Assembly (NCBI GenBank): GCA_965226235.1
Contig: OZ245335.1
Location: 1,240,001 to 1,304,000 of the forward strand
Direction of reading: 5' to 3'
Source: CAYFZO01 sp965226235
GTDB taxonomy: Bacteria > Pseudomonadota > Gammaproteobacteria > Poriferisulfidales > Oxydemutatoraceae
DNA: 64,000 nucleotides
Shown: positions 41,806 to 51,320 of the stretch, piece by piece
Numbering within the stretch: the stretch's first letter is position 1
How the letters are laid out: the number at the start of each line of letters is the position of its first letter
Notes under the pieces: generated by a model
Seen by the model: only the letters and a program-made list of their open reading frames with translations
The model's database searches: none
Told to the model about the DNA's origin: nothing
Made by a program: the position numbers and the translations under genes

Positions 41806-43973
41806 GCGACGCTTCCTGTAGCGGCTTTCGATATCGGCCTCATGTTAAAACAGGGCAGCGTCACCGTAACCAGCGCGCCACCCTGCACAAGGTTGGCGAC
41901 CTTGATTTTCCCATTGTGTTCTTCAGTGATCTTCTTGACGATCGCCAGCCCCAACCCTTGGCCTTTGATCTTGGAAGACACATAGGGTTCGAAGATCCTC
42001 TCCATCAGGTTTTTATCAAAACCCGGACCATTGTCACTGACACTGACCTCCACCAGGTCAAACGGTACCTGTCGCGCCCGGGTTTTGACGCGGATACGAC
42101 CCTCGGGTTTTCCCGCGAGCGCTTCGCTGGAATTTTTCAGCAGATTGTGTAGCAGTTGCCTCAGACGCGCATCATCGCCCGCTATTGGCGGGTTTCCCGC
42201 ATCCAGATCAAGTTCGAGAGAAAAGTTCGCGGGAGAATAAAGCTCGCAGACATCCCGCACGATGCGGTTGATTTCAAGTGGGGTCAACTCCGATGGGAAG
42301 CTATGCGAGTACTGGCTGAACTCGTCGACCATCTTCTGCATCGACTGCACCTGATCGACTATCGTATTGGTGCAGCGTTTCAGAAACTCCGCGCTGGTGC
42401 CACCCAGTTGCTTTGCCAGCTTGGTGTGCAGGCGTTCCGCCGCCAGTTGTATCGGGGTCAGGGGGTTCTTGATTTCATGCGCCATGCGGCGCGCGACTTC
42501 TTCCCATGCGGTTTCTCGACTTGCCTGCACCGTTTCGGTTACGTCGTTGAAGACGATGACGTAACTGCCGCTCGGGATGGTGGCAACGTGGAGGGTCAAC
42601 GTTTTGTATTCATCTCCGACGAACAGGCCAAGCTCCTGCTTCCACTCGGTTCGACCGCTCTTGATCGGAGCAAGCACGCGCTCGCAGAGACCTCTCAACA
42701 CCGGGTTGTCGGCGCTCGGGCACAACGGGCGACCCAGCAGTCCGGAAAACCGTATATCCAGAATCTTTTCAGCCGCCGGATTGGCCGTCTGCAGCACAAA
42801 CTCGTCGTCGAGACTGAGTACCCCGGAGGAAATACCTTCCAGTACCGTATGCAGGTGCGCGCTTTTGTTCTCGATCAAGCGCTGGTTGGCTTCATTGACG
42901 TCACGGGCATGCGCCAGACGCGCGGTCATTTGATTGAAGGAGTCGACCAACTGCCCAAGATCATCCTTCGAAGATGCGTCAAGCTGAATGTCCAGCTTGC
43001 CGCTTCCCACGTCGCGCGTGGCGTTGGTCAGCATCGCAATCGGGCGCATCAGGCTCGCCGAAGAATAAAACGCCAGCCATATTGCGTAGAGTACCCCGGA
43101 CAGCAGTACCAAGGTCAGTATCGCGACCAGCATCGATTGCAGCGCTTCGCGAAGATAAAAAAGACGGTCGTACTCACGGTAAGCGCTCTGGACGTTGGCT
43201 GCCAGGGAATTGACGCGTTCGGACATCGGATACAGCACCTGAAGCAGACGATTTTCTGCTTCCACCCCGGTCTGGTTGAGCGGAAATACCAAGCGTGCAA
43301 ACAGACCGCTGTCCGTAATATAGTCCACGCCAAGATAGGGTCGTCCCTGTGAGGTTTCACCCAACGCTTCGGCGCCAGGCAGGTTGGGCAGCAGACTTGC
43401 TTCTCCCGTGCTCACCGAAGCGACGATATTCTGGTTGTTGCTGATAATCGACATCTCGCTCGCGCCGCTTTTAGACAACAAGGACGGTAGTACGTAAGAC
43501 GACAACTCATCGGGGGTATCGTTCAGTTCGCTGACGATCGGGCTGACCATCCGGCGATACTGCTCGAGCTGGATTTCAAGCGAATACCGACTGAGCTCGA
43601 GGGCGTCGCTCAGAGCCGCCTCGATTTTTACATCAAACCAGGAATCGACGCTTTTGGTAACCAGCCAGGTCGAAAACACATACAGCATCGCCGCCGGCAC
43701 CAACACCAGCGAAACCAGCGATACCGTCAGCTTCATCGTTAACCGGGACCCGGCCTGTTTGCGCAGGCACCTGCGGGTCAGGCTGACGAAGTTGATGATG
43801 ATCAGCACAAGAAACACCCCCGCCAGCAGTATGTTCGAGCCGAAAAACCACCAGCGGTAACGATCAAATCGCTCAATGTCGGCTACCAACCCCGCCAGCA
43901 GGGTCAGAGACAGCACCAGCAATACGGTGAGTAGAATGATCGACGGGGTGGTTCCGGAGCGCAGGGTGCTCAT
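41802..43973 (-). CDS. ntrY: Nitrogen-regulation-type sensor histidine kinase NtrY
   Basis: NtrY is a membrane kinase that phosphorylates NtrX. The 723-residue protein has membrane helices near the N-terminus (about 10-65 and 85-108), a periplasmic sensor part and another helix near 290. A HAMP segment (LMRPIAMLTNATRDVGSGKL) and a PAS domain with SSGVLSLDDEFVLQTANPAAEKIL (core VLSLDDEF) follow. The phospho-His is in RRMAHEIKNPLTPIQLAAERL, and the ATP domain has VSDNGPGFDKNLMERIF and GLGLAIVKKI. All catalytic boxes look intact. Confidence 0.95.
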   Translation of the reverse strand: MSTLRSGTTPSIILLTVLLVLSLTLLAGLVADIERFDRYRWWFFGSNILLAGVFLVLIIINFVSLTRRCLRKQAGSRLTMKLTVSLVSLVLVPAAMLYVFSTWLVTKSVDSWFDVKIEAALSDALELSRYSLEIQLEQYRRMVSPIVSELNDTPDELSSYVLPSLLSKSGASEMSIISNNQNIVASVSTGEASLLPNLPGAEALGETSQGRPYLGVDYITDSGLFARLVFPLNQTGVEAENRLLQVLYPMSERVNSLAANVQSAYREYDRLFYLREALQSMLVAILTLVLLSGVLYAIWLAFYSSASLMRPIAMLTNATRDVGSGKLDIQLDASSKDDLGQLVDSFNQMTARLAHARDVNEANQRLIENKSAHLHTVLEGISSGVLSLDDEFVLQTANPAAEKILDIRFSGLLGRPLCPSADNPVLRGLCERVLAPIKSGRTEWKQELGLFVGDEYKTLTLHVATIPSGSYVIVFNDVTETVQASRETAWEEVARRMAHEIKNPLTPIQLAAERLHTKLAKQLGGTSAEFLKRCTNTIVDQVQSMQKMVDEFSQYSHSFPSELTPLEINRIVRDVCELYSPANFSLELDLDAGNPPIAGDDARLRQLLHNLLKNSSEALAGKPEGRIRVKTRARQVPFDLVEVSVSDNGPGFDKNLMERIFEPYVSSKIKGQGLGLAIVKKITEEHNGKIKVANLVQGGALVTVTLPCFNMRPISKAATGSVA

Positions 43974-43989
43974 GGAAAAGTTCAGAGCC

Positions 43990-44601
43990 TCAGTTCAAGG
44001 GCCAGGCGTACCAGTTCGAAGACAGCTTCCACGTTTGGGAAAAAAACCTCTTGAGGCGTAGCGGCAACGGGAGTTCTTTGTGAATCAACCGAATGCGAAC
44101 GAGGATCCGCGTGTCGGGAGACCTGTCCACGATTGCTTGATTGATCAGGGGGATTTGTCGATGGTTGCCCAATGCAGCCAGCGCGCTGGGCAGGTTGGCA
44201 AAGCTCGACGTTGTGTCAAAGGTCAAGTCGCGAACCACGTATTTTTTCGTCAGCGCGTGAAAACTGATCCGGCGGACAATTTCCAGGTTTACGCTGGTTT
44301 CGTCCGGTAGCCATTGCTTGCGTCTGGCAATTTTCACGTCGGTGGCGAAGAATAAATCAACCCCTTTGTCCAGTGCCACTTGCGCCTGTTCCGGCAGCCG
44401 AATGTCCGCAACAACGTTCAGGTAAAGCGTCTCCTGCTTTGTAACGATGTCAGCGGTGGTAATCTCGATCGTGTCAGCAAGAGGAGAATCGAAACCCGCC
44501 AACGCCAGGGAGATCGCTCCCACCACCTTGATCGCCCGGACACGATGATGAAACCGCCAGCGTGATGACGTGGCAGAGATGGTTGGCGGGTCTATAAGCA
44601 T
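43990..44601 (-). CDS. DUF4390 domain secreted/periplasmic protein
   Basis: DUF4390 proteins are usually encoded between rsmB and ntrY and have unknown function. The product begins at the ATG at 44601 (MLIDPPTISATSS) with a basic then hydrophobic segment (VVGAISLALAGFDSPLA) that looks like a signal peptide. A beta-rich domain follows (LYLNVVADIRLPEQAQVALDKG core), with RRISFHALTKKYVV typical of the family. About 203 residues. The open frame reaches 44817 but the extra part lacks homology. rsmB and fmt, its usual neighbours, are absent. Confidence 0.88.
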   Translation of the reverse strand: MLIDPPTISATSSRWRFHHRVRAIKVVGAISLALAGFDSPLADTIEITTADIVTKQETLYLNVVADIRLPEQAQVALDKGVDLFFATDVKIARRKQWLPDETSVNLEIVRRISFHALTKKYVVRDLTFDTTSSFANLPSALAALGNHRQIPLINQAIVDRSPDTRILVRIRLIHKELPLPLRLKRFFSQTWKLSSNWYAWPLN

Positions 44602-44829
44602 CTTGAAACGGCGCGTGATGCCTTCATCGCGCACTGTGAAACAATTCACTTTATTGTTTCCTCCCAAAAAATCAATGGAATGTATGAGTCCACCACAGAT
44701 GGGATAACCGCGGCAGGCGCTGGGTGAGCATTTGGCAGGGTGTTCGGTTATCGATTCCTCGGTGTGGTCTCTGCCCATTATAGCGATCATGGTAGCCTGG
44801 CAAGCACTTGCGGTCATTGGTACCGTCGG

Positions 44830-46029
44830 CTATGTCGAGGAACGTAGGTGCGACGCAGGACTCCCCTTGAACTCGGCAAACAAGGCATTCGCCCGTGCAT
44901 ACAGTCGCTCGGCGTCATCGCCAATCACGCAAAAATGCCCCATCTTGCGACCTGGCTGCGCTGTTGCCTTGCCGTACAGGTGCAGTTTCAGATCCGGGCA
45001 ACGTAGCAGAACGTCCCACGGTGGTTCGCCCGCTTTCCACAAGTCTCCGAGCAGGTTGATCATGACCGCCGACAAGGTCAGGTCAGTGCTGCCGATTGGC
45101 AACCGACACATTGCCCGCACTTGCTGTTCGAACTGCGAAACGACACAGGCATCCAGCGTGTAATGCCCGCTGTTATGTGGGCGCGGAGCGATTTCGTTGA
45201 CCAGCAATCGCCCATCCGCGGTAATAAAGAACTCAACCCCGAGCACCCCGCAATAATCCATCGCTTCGACCAGCGCGATAGCCACTTCCCGCGTGGCATC
45301 GCTCAACGAAGAGCTGATACGCGCAGGGACGGTGCTTGAATGCAGAATGCCGCCGCGATGCTCATTGCACGCGGCCGGGTAGCATTTCACCTGACCTCCA
45401 CTGGCGCGCACGACCATGACCGAAACCTCACGCTCAAGCTCGACCTTCTCCTCCAGGATATTCTCGCGCATGCTAAAAGCAGCCACCTTTTCCACAACAT
45501 CGTCGACCGTCCCCACCTCGGATTGGTACTTGCCGTCATAACCCCAGCGCGCGCTTTTCAATATGTACGGTGGCGTCGCGGCGGCGGACAGGCGCTCAAA
45601 TGCAGCCACCGCGTCGCTGCCCTCGCGGATCGCCTCGAAGGCAACCGTCTCGATACCGATCCTGTGCATGAAGCGCTTTTCGGCAATGCGATTCTGCGCG
45701 ATGGCAAGCGCATTCGAAGCAGGCGAAATCAGGACCCGATCCTGCAGGTATTCAACCGCACCCACCGGTACATTTTCAAACTCGACCGTCACCGCTGTGC
45801 AGTGGCGAACCAGTCTGTCCAAAGCGGCATTATCTTCGTATGGCGCACAGACGTGCCGGTACGCAATCTGTCCGGCGGGGCTTTGTGAATCCGGATCGAA
45901 CACCACCGTGCGGTACCCCATGGCCTGCGCCGCCATCACAAACATCCGCCCCAACTGCCCCCCACCCAGAATGCCCAGGCAACCACCGTCAGCGGTGGAA
46001 GGCAGGATAGCCTTGTCATTCACCTTCAT
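44830..46029 (-). CDS. purK: N5-carboxyaminoimidazole ribonucleotide synthase PurK
   Basis: PurK uses ATP and bicarbonate to carboxylate AIR in purine synthesis; PurE then rearranges the product. The ATP-grasp protein begins CLGILGGGQLGRMFVMAAQAMGY (core GILGGGQLGRM), contains ILKSARWGYDGKYQ and VELEREVSVMVVR, and has the metal-binding FFITADGRLLVNEIAPRPHNSGHYT (core NEIAPRPHNSGH). From the ATG at 46029 the length is 399. It lies 87 bp downstream of purE on the same strand. Confidence 0.96.
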   Translation of the reverse strand: MKVNDKAILPSTADGGCLGILGGGQLGRMFVMAAQAMGYRTVVFDPDSQSPAGQIAYRHVCAPYEDNAALDRLVRHCTAVTVEFENVPVGAVEYLQDRVLISPASNALAIAQNRIAEKRFMHRIGIETVAFEAIREGSDAVAAFERLSAAATPPYILKSARWGYDGKYQSEVGTVDDVVEKVAAFSMRENILEEKVELEREVSVMVVRASGGQVKCYPAACNEHRGGILHSSTVPARISSSLSDATREVAIALVEAMDYCGVLGVEFFITADGRLLVNEIAPRPHNSGHYTLDACVVSQFEQQVRAMCRLPIGSTDLTLSAVMINLLGDLWKAGEPPWDVLLRCPDLKLHLYGKATAQPGRKMGHFCVIGDDAERLYARANALFAEFKGSPASHLRSST

Positions 46030-46116
46030 GTAACCCGCAATATCCTTCCGGTAGATCAATCAGCGAAGCGGGTGCGCCATTGGCTCTCGCCCAGTCGGCA
46101 ACCGCCCCTGGCCGGT

Positions 46117-46650
46117 TCACTCCGGCAGCAGCATTCGCTTCACTTTCTCGCTTTGCTGCTCCCGGAACGCCTCCAGTTTGTGCAGCAAATCGTCGCGGTC
46201 GCCGGCAAGCATCGCACACGCAAACAAGCCCGCGTTGGCAGCTCCCGCCTCGCCGATGGCGAATGTGGCAACCGGCACCCCTCGGGGCATCTGCACGATA
46301 GACAGCAGTGAGTCCTGACCGGACAGATGGCGCCCCGGCACCGGGACCCCAAGCACCGGCACCGGTGTCATCGCGGCAATCATCCCCGGCAAGTGTGCCG
46401 CGCCTCCAGCGCCGGCAATGATACACCTGAGGCCACGCCCGAGCGCCTGCTTTGCGTACTCGGCCATCAGGTCGGGCGTACGGTGTGCGGAAACAACTTT
46501 TTTTTCATAGGCGATAGAGAAATGATCGAGTGAGCCGGCCGCTTGTTTCATCACTGGCCAATCGCTGTCGCTACCCATCACGATGCCGACTACAGGGGAT
46601 TCCCTTCGCTCCTGCAAGTCCTGGTGCCTGTTGTCGCTATCTCTATCCAT
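46117..46650 (-). CDS. purE: N5-carboxyaminoimidazole ribonucleotide mutase PurE
   Basis: PurE converts N5-CAIR to CAIR. The conserved start VVGIVMGSDSDWPVMKQA, the catalytic-loop SAHRTPDLMAEYA and the GAGGAAHLPGMIAA segment with the catalytic His are all present; VPGRHLSGQDSLLSIVQMP closes the site. The ATG at 46650 gives 177 residues, with about 20 non-conserved residues before the core; the open frame extends to 46698. Divergent from purC across about 160 bp, so one regulatory region may serve both purine transcripts. Confidence 0.96.
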   Translation of the reverse strand: MDRDSDNRHQDLQERRESPVVGIVMGSDSDWPVMKQAAGSLDHFSIAYEKKVVSAHRTPDLMAEYAKQALGRGLRCIIAGAGGAAHLPGMIAAMTPVPVLGVPVPGRHLSGQDSLLSIVQMPRGVPVATFAIGEAGAANAGLFACAMLAGDRDDLLHKLEAFREQQSEKVKRMLLPE

Positions 46651-46814
46651 CGCAGTGTCGACTACAGAAGCCGACTGCAGGAACATGACCCGCGACAATA
46701 ACCTATGATCTCGTACATGTTCACAAGCAAGGAACGAAAATGTATTCTACATAAACCGCTTGCAAATTGCCGCTGGAACGGTTGCGTTCATCAATCGGGG
46801 GCGAAGCCGAGGAA

Positions 46815-47729
46815 ATGCATTCCCAGACCCGAACCGGACACGAATCAACGAGGCTCGACCGGATGATCGGCAACCTGCCCCTGCTCAAGCGCGGCAAGGT
46901 CCGCGACATCTATGCAATTGACGAAGAACGTATTCTGATTGTTGCCAGCGACCGCCTGTCGTGTTTCGACGTCGTATTACCCGATGAAATTCCGGGCAAA
47001 GGCAGCATACTCACACGAATCAGCAACTTCTGGTTCGACAAGACCCGTAAGATCGTTCCGAATCACCTGGTTGACACCCCCATGGACGAGGTGCTGCCAG
47101 GCGCGCAAATCACCGACGAACTGCGCGCACGCAGCGTTGTCGCCAAAAAACTGACACCGTTACCGCTGGAGGCAATCGTGCGCGGCTACCTGGCGGGTTC
47201 CGGTTGGAACGACTACTGTGCCACGGGCGCTATCTGCGGAATCGCTTTGCCGGCGCGGCTGAAACTCGGACAGCCACTGCCCCGGCCACTGTTCACCCCT
47301 TCTACCAAAGCCACGGACGGACACCACGATAGCAACCTGCCTTTCACAAGAATCATTGACTTGATCGGCAAACAACTTGCTGAAAAGGTACGGGAGACCG
47401 CTCTTGAAATCTATCGCGTCGGCACCACCTACGCGCGTGAACGCAACCTCATCGTCGCTGATACCAAGCTCGAGTTCGGCGTCGATGAAAACGGAGAACT
47501 GGTGTTGATCGACGAAGTGCTGACCCCGGATTCATCGCGCTTCTGGCCCCGCGAGCAATATCGCCCCGGCGTGTCGCCGCCTGGCCTCGACAAGCAGTTT
47601 GTGCGCGATTACCTGGAAGAGACCGGGTGGAACAAACATCCACCAGGACCTCTTCTGCCACGGCAGATTATCGACGCGACAGCGGAAAAATACCGCCGGA
47701 TTCAAAGCTTGCTGCTAGGCGACGATTGA
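46815..47729 (+). CDS. purC: SAICAR synthetase PurC, long (yeast-like) form
   Basis: PurC joins aspartate to CAIR to give SAICAR. The start is placed at the ATG at 46815 (MHSQTRTGHEST), giving 304 residues. The motifs GKVRDIYAIDEERILIVASDRLS (core GKVRDIY), EAIVRGYLAGSGW and DTKLEFGVDENGEL are clear. The C-terminal part (DSSRFWPREQY, FVRDYLEETGW) matches the longer family members seen in yeast and some bacteria, unlike the roughly 240-residue E. coli type. It is divergent from purE-purK. Confidence 0.95.
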   Translation: MHSQTRTGHESTRLDRMIGNLPLLKRGKVRDIYAIDEERILIVASDRLSCFDVVLPDEIPGKGSILTRISNFWFDKTRKIVPNHLVDTPMDEVLPGAQITDELRARSVVAKKLTPLPLEAIVRGYLAGSGWNDYCATGAICGIALPARLKLGQPLPRPLFTPSTKATDGHHDSNLPFTRIIDLIGKQLAEKVRETALEIYRVGTTYARERNLIVADTKLEFGVDENGELVLIDEVLTPDSSRFWPREQYRPGVSPPGLDKQFVRDYLEETGWNKHPPGPLLPRQIIDATAEKYRRIQSLLLGDD

Positions 47730-47832
47730 TCTGCCTCGTGTAACCGTGACCGCCGCTCATTCATCAGCCAGTCCGCACCGTGGCTGGCGGCGGGCAACGA
47801 GCTTCACGCAAAAGCACCGGTAATGGCGACAA

Positions 47833-48522
47833 GTGAAGGGGGTATTCGTCACCGCGACTGACACCGGCGCCGGAAAAACAACGCTGCTGTGCCGGCTGAT
47901 TCCGCTACTGGAGGAGACCGGTTGCGTGCTGCACATTTCCAAACCCGTCGAGAGCGGGTGCGCAATCAAGAATGGTCGTCTGGTTGCTTGCGATGCGACG
48001 GCTCTGGCAGCCGCTTCACGCCGGAGCCTCGCACCGGAGCAGGTTTGCACGTACCGCTTGCGAAATTTTGCTTCGCCTGCAAGGGCGGCCCGGTTGGAAG
48101 GAATGGAACTGACGGTGCAAAAACTAGCCGCCGCATGTGCCGCGAATATTGACCGGGATGGTGCTTTCCTGCTTGTAGAGGGCGCTGGCGGGTTGTACTC
48201 GCCGATCGCGCGCGACGGACTCAACGCCGACCTGGCCTGCCACCTTGGACTGCCTTTGCTGATCGTGGTCGAGGACCGCCTGGGCTGCATAAACCATGCA
48301 CTGTTAACCTTGGAAACCGCGCGCCGCAGAGGCCTGCGTGTCATCGCGCTCGTCGTCAACCAGACGCAGCCTGTCAGCAACGCGGATACCGACAATTTCG
48401 CGGAATTAAAAACCCTCGCCGACGTGGCGATGTTCAGGTCAAACCATATCAAAGGCAAACGGCCAGCCCCGACCAGGGAAATGACGGCGCTCGCGCGACA
48501 TATACTCGATTGGCAAAGGTAG
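47833..48522 (+). CDS. bioD: Dethiobiotin synthetase
   Basis: BioD closes the ureido ring of dethiobiotin with ATP and CO2. The GTG at 47833 begins KGVFVTATDTGAGKTTLLCRL, whose P-loop variant (TDTGAGKTT) is typical of BioD. Lys/Ser contacts are in HISKPVESG, and VEGAGGLYSPIARDGLNADL (core VEGAGGLYSP) carries the next motif. 229 residues, standard. Other bio genes are not in the window. A hairpin follows 27 bp after the stop and separates it from the convergent amtB. Confidence 0.93.
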   Translation: MKGVFVTATDTGAGKTTLLCRLIPLLEETGCVLHISKPVESGCAIKNGRLVACDATALAAASRRSLAPEQVCTYRLRNFASPARAARLEGMELTVQKLAAACAANIDRDGAFLLVEGAGGLYSPIARDGLNADLACHLGLPLLIVVEDRLGCINHALLTLETARRRGLRVIALVVNQTQPVSNADTDNFAELKTLADVAMFRSNHIKGKRPAPTREMTALARHILDWQR

Positions 48523-48548
48523 CCTGGGGGCCTCCAGGCACTGAAAAT

Positions 48549-48583
48549 GCGCCGTTGCCTTTGAAGGGAACAGGCAACGGCGC
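48549..48583. terminator. Strong inverted repeat between convergent bioD and amtB
   Basis: GCGCCGTTGCCT (48549-48560) and AGGCAACGGCGC (48572-48583) form a perfect 12-bp stem with an 11-nt loop. There is no T-run on either side, so it may be an imperfect bidirectional terminator or an RNA-stabilising end. Confidence 0.65.
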
Positions 48584-48616
48584 GGCCTGAATGCCTGCGC
48601 CGTCAGGCGCGAGCAA

Positions 48617-49903
48617 TCATAGGTAATAAGACCTTTCGTCGTGCTGGGTGATATCGAGCCCCTCGTCTTCTTCGCTTTCCTCGACCCTCAGCGGGGTAAC
48701 CAGGGCGACCAGTTTCAACGCAACCCAGGTGAACACGGCGGTCCAGATCACCGCGAACAAAACGCCGATCAGTTGCGTCATCAATTGCTCGCCAGCCGGC
48801 CCCTCCAGACCCACGCCGCCGAACTGTTCTGCGGCAAGCACGCCGACCAGCAAGGTGCCGAGCGCTCCTCCGATACAGTGCACCGGAAACACGTCGAGGG
48901 AATCATCTATCCGCAGCTTGCGCTTGATAAACTGCGTCGCAAAATAACAGACGCCACCGGCCGCGGCGCCTATAATCAACGCGCCCATCGGCCCAACGTA
49001 CCCGGAAGCCGGCGTGATCGTACCGAGACCGGCAACCATGCCGGTCACGATACCCAGAACGCTGGGCTTACCGTACTTGATCTTCTCTAACAACGCCCAC
49101 ATCAGCGACGCCGTCGCGGCACTGATATGCGTAACCAGCATCGCCATACCCGCGTCTGCATTGGCGGCAACGGCACTGCCGGCATTGAAGCCGAACCAGC
49201 CAAACCACAGCATCCCTGCCCCTGTCACGGTAAGTACCAGGCTGTGCGGTGGCATCGCAACCTCCGGGAACCCATGCCGCTTCCCGAGTACGACGGCGGC
49301 TACCAGCGCCGCCACGCCAGCGGTAATATGCACTACCGTACCGCCGGCAAAGTCAAGCAGACCCATTTGCCCAAGCCAGCCGCCCCCCCAGACCGAGTGA
49401 CAAACCGGAACATAGACCAACAATAGCCACAGCAAGGTGAAAAGAACAACTGCCGAAAATCTCATTCTCTCGGCAAACCCGCCGACGATCAGTGCCGGAG
49501 TAATTGTCGCGAAAGTCAACTGGAACATGACAAACACGGTCTCCGGAATGGCACCCTCGGTGGCTTCCCGGGTAACGCCCGCCAGCAGCACATGTTCGAA
49601 GCCGCCGATGATTGCGTTCAGCCCCCCCCCGTCGCCGAACGCCAGACTGTAGCCGACAACCAGCCAGAATAACGTGGCGAGACAAACGATCGTAAAGCAC
49701 TGCATCATCACCGACAGGGCGTTCTTGCTTCTCACCAGACCGGCATAAAACAGCGAGAGCCCCGGGATCGTCATGAACAGAACCAGTGCCGTCGAAGTCA
49801 AAAGCCAGGAAGTGTCGCCAGGACTGGTCGCGGCGGAAGCGGTGACCGGCAGGGCGAGCGTGAAAGCGGCAACGATTGGTTTCTTCATGGTGAAAAATCT
49901 CAT
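48617..49903 (-). CDS. amtB: Ammonium transporter AmtB
   Basis: AmtB conducts ammonium across the inner membrane and is gated by GlnK. The start is at 49903 (MRFFTMKKP) or 49888 (MKKPIVAAF), just before a signal peptide ending VTASAA; an open frame reaching 50053 overlaps glnK and is rejected. Eleven membrane helices follow. Family motifs are FYAGLVRSKNALSVMMQ, DFAGGTVVHITAGVAAL (channel His), GFNAGSAVAANADAGMA (core GFNAGSA) and DVFPVHCIGGALGTLLVG, holding the second channel His. It lies 19 bp downstream of glnK, the usual operon. Confidence 0.96.
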   Translation of the reverse strand: MRFFTMKKPIVAAFTLALPVTASAATSPGDTSWLLTSTALVLFMTIPGLSLFYAGLVRSKNALSVMMQCFTIVCLATLFWLVVGYSLAFGDGGGLNAIIGGFEHVLLAGVTREATEGAIPETVFVMFQLTFATITPALIVGGFAERMRFSAVVLFTLLWLLLVYVPVCHSVWGGGWLGQMGLLDFAGGTVVHITAGVAALVAAVVLGKRHGFPEVAMPPHSLVLTVTGAGMLWFGWFGFNAGSAVAANADAGMAMLVTHISAATASLMWALLEKIKYGKPSVLGIVTGMVAGLGTITPASGYVGPMGALIIGAAAGGVCYFATQFIKRKLRIDDSLDVFPVHCIGGALGTLLVGVLAAEQFGGVGLEGPAGEQLMTQLIGVLFAVIWTAVFTWVALKLVALVTPLRVEESEEDEGLDITQHDERSYYL

Positions 49904-49922
49904 GGCGTGATGTCCTGCAAAA

Positions 49923-50261
49923 TCAGAGCGCGTCCGCGCCTGTTTCCCCGGTACGAATACGGATTGCCGTCTCGAGATTCTGGACAAATATCTTGCCATC
50001 GCCGATGGTGCCGGTCGCCGCAGTTCGCAGGATGGTGTTGGTAACCTGTTCACAAATATCGTCCGAAACCGCTATTTCGAGTTTTTTCTTCGGCAGAAAC
50101 TTCACCTCGTACTCGGTACCCCGGTAGTGCTCGGTGTGTCCCTTCTGGTTCCCAAAGCCCACTGTATCGGTCACGGTGATGCCTTTTACACCGATGGCGG
50201 ACAATGCTTCCTGAACCGGGGCCAGCTTGCTGGGTTGAATAATGGCGGTGACTATTTTCAT
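49923..50261 (-). CDS. glnK: Nitrogen regulatory protein P-II (GlnK type)
   Basis: PII proteins sense ATP/ADP and 2-oxoglutarate and bind AmtB to block it. The ATG at 50261, preceded by GGAGG, gives the standard 112 residues. The T-loop has the uridylylation tyrosine in YRGTEYEVKFLPK (Tyr51), and the ATP-binding stretch TGTIGDGKIFV and the C-terminal IRTGETG are present. Pairing with amtB supports GlnK rather than GlnB. The upstream 136 bp also serve the divergent LysR gene; no clear sigma-54 (GG-N10-GC) promoter was found there. Confidence 0.96.
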   Translation of the reverse strand: MKIVTAIIQPSKLAPVQEALSAIGVKGITVTDTVGFGNQKGHTEHYRGTEYEVKFLPKKKLEIAVSDDICEQVTNTILRTAATGTIGDGKIFVQNLETAIRIRTGETGADAL

Positions 50262-50397
50262 GAAAACCTCCGGTTGATACCTTGCGTCAAGGCAACATGT
50301 TTGTGAATTATGCCCGAGAAAGTCAACCAATGAATAAAATACGTTATGATTTAGATATTATTTTATTTGATATGCTCCTGCCTCAAGGCGACCCGCG

Positions 50398-51318
50398 ATG
50401 ACCTTGCACCAACTGAGGATTATAGCCGCGCTGATCAGCAACCGTCTCAACGTTTCTGTGGCGGCCAACGAGCTCTACCGAGGGCAATCCGCGTTGAGCA
50501 ACCAGTTGCGCCTTCTGGAAGAGGAGTTTGGCGGAAAGCTGTTCGAGCGGCACGGAAAGCGTCTGACAAAACCGACCCTGCTGTGCAAAGCGCTATTGCC
50601 CGAAATCAAATGCATGCTGATTGCGGAAAAAAATGTCAAATCCCTGGCCAGGGAACACGCAAACCCCGACAAGGGCGAGTTGAGAATCGCGACCACACAT
50701 ACGCAGGCACGTTATTTTCTACCGAAGGCCATTGCTGAATTTCTTGCCCGGTATCCCGAAGTTCGTCTGGGCATTCACCAAGGCAGCCCCGCTGACTTCA
50801 TGAGCATGCTGAAACGACACAGAATAGACTTGGCAGTCTTTTCCAGCGAAGGAAATATCCCTGCCGACTTCATGAAAACCAGGTGCTACACGTGGAACCG
50901 CGTGCTGATTCTCCCCGACGGCCATACATTGGCAAACGAGCGTATTACGCTGAAAAAAATAGCGCACCATCCGATCATTACCTACCCTCCTGGTTTTTCC
51001 GACCGTGGCCTGATAGAAAGTACGTTTGACCGCGCGGGAGTGAACATCGACGTCGCTTTCAGCGCGGAGGATACCGAGGTCATCAAAACTTACGTGCGCC
51101 TCAAACTCGGCATCGCCATCGTCGCGCAAATGGCGAAGCCACAAGCCGCCGAAGAAAACGGCAGTGGCGGCCTGGTTTATCGAGATCTCTCCCACCTGTT
51201 TAGAAGCTCGACTACCTGCGCCGTACAACTCAAAGGTTTGGTGATGCGCGAATATATGCGGAAGTTCACCCAGATGCTGTATCTGAACGGAGAGCGGTTT
51301 GAAAGAACCCTGGGATAG
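50398..51318 (+). CDS. LysR-family regulator, CysB/Cbl-like
   Basis: LysR regulators have an N-terminal winged helix and an effector-binding domain. The helix-turn-helix covers about residues 3-60 (VAANELYRGQSALSNQLRLLEEEFG core). The effector domain begins RIATTHTQARYFLPKAIAEF, the segment by which CysB and Cbl bind sulfate, thiosulfate or O-acetylserine, so a role in sulfur assimilation is likely. Length 306 is a little short of CysB (324). It diverges from glnK; a link with nitrogen control is possible but not shown. An AT-rich stretch at about 50330-50372 may hold its operator. Confidence 0.87.
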   Translation: MTLHQLRIIAALISNRLNVSVAANELYRGQSALSNQLRLLEEEFGGKLFERHGKRLTKPTLLCKALLPEIKCMLIAEKNVKSLAREHANPDKGELRIATTHTQARYFLPKAIAEFLARYPEVRLGIHQGSPADFMSMLKRHRIDLAVFSSEGNIPADFMKTRCYTWNRVLILPDGHTLANERITLKKIAHHPIITYPPGFSDRGLIESTFDRAGVNIDVAFSAEDTEVIKTYVRLKLGIAIVAQMAKPQAAEENGSGGLVYRDLSHLFRSSTTCAVQLKGLVMREYMRKFTQMLYLNGERFERTLG

Positions 51319-51320
51319 TT

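Noticed and set aside
39584..43352. Long plus-strand open frames (337, 474 and 398 residues) opposite trkA, ntrX and ntrY
   Set aside because: All lie antisense to genes with full motif sets; their translations are rich in His/Arg/Gln with no recognisable domain, typical of antisense frames in GC-rich DNA.
47757..48458. 233-residue minus-strand open frame
   Set aside because: It is antisense to bioD, which has an intact P-loop and family motifs.
50262..50397. Possible sigma-54 promoter for glnK
   Set aside because: No GG-N10-GC pair with flanking TTGCA-like bases was found on the minus strand.
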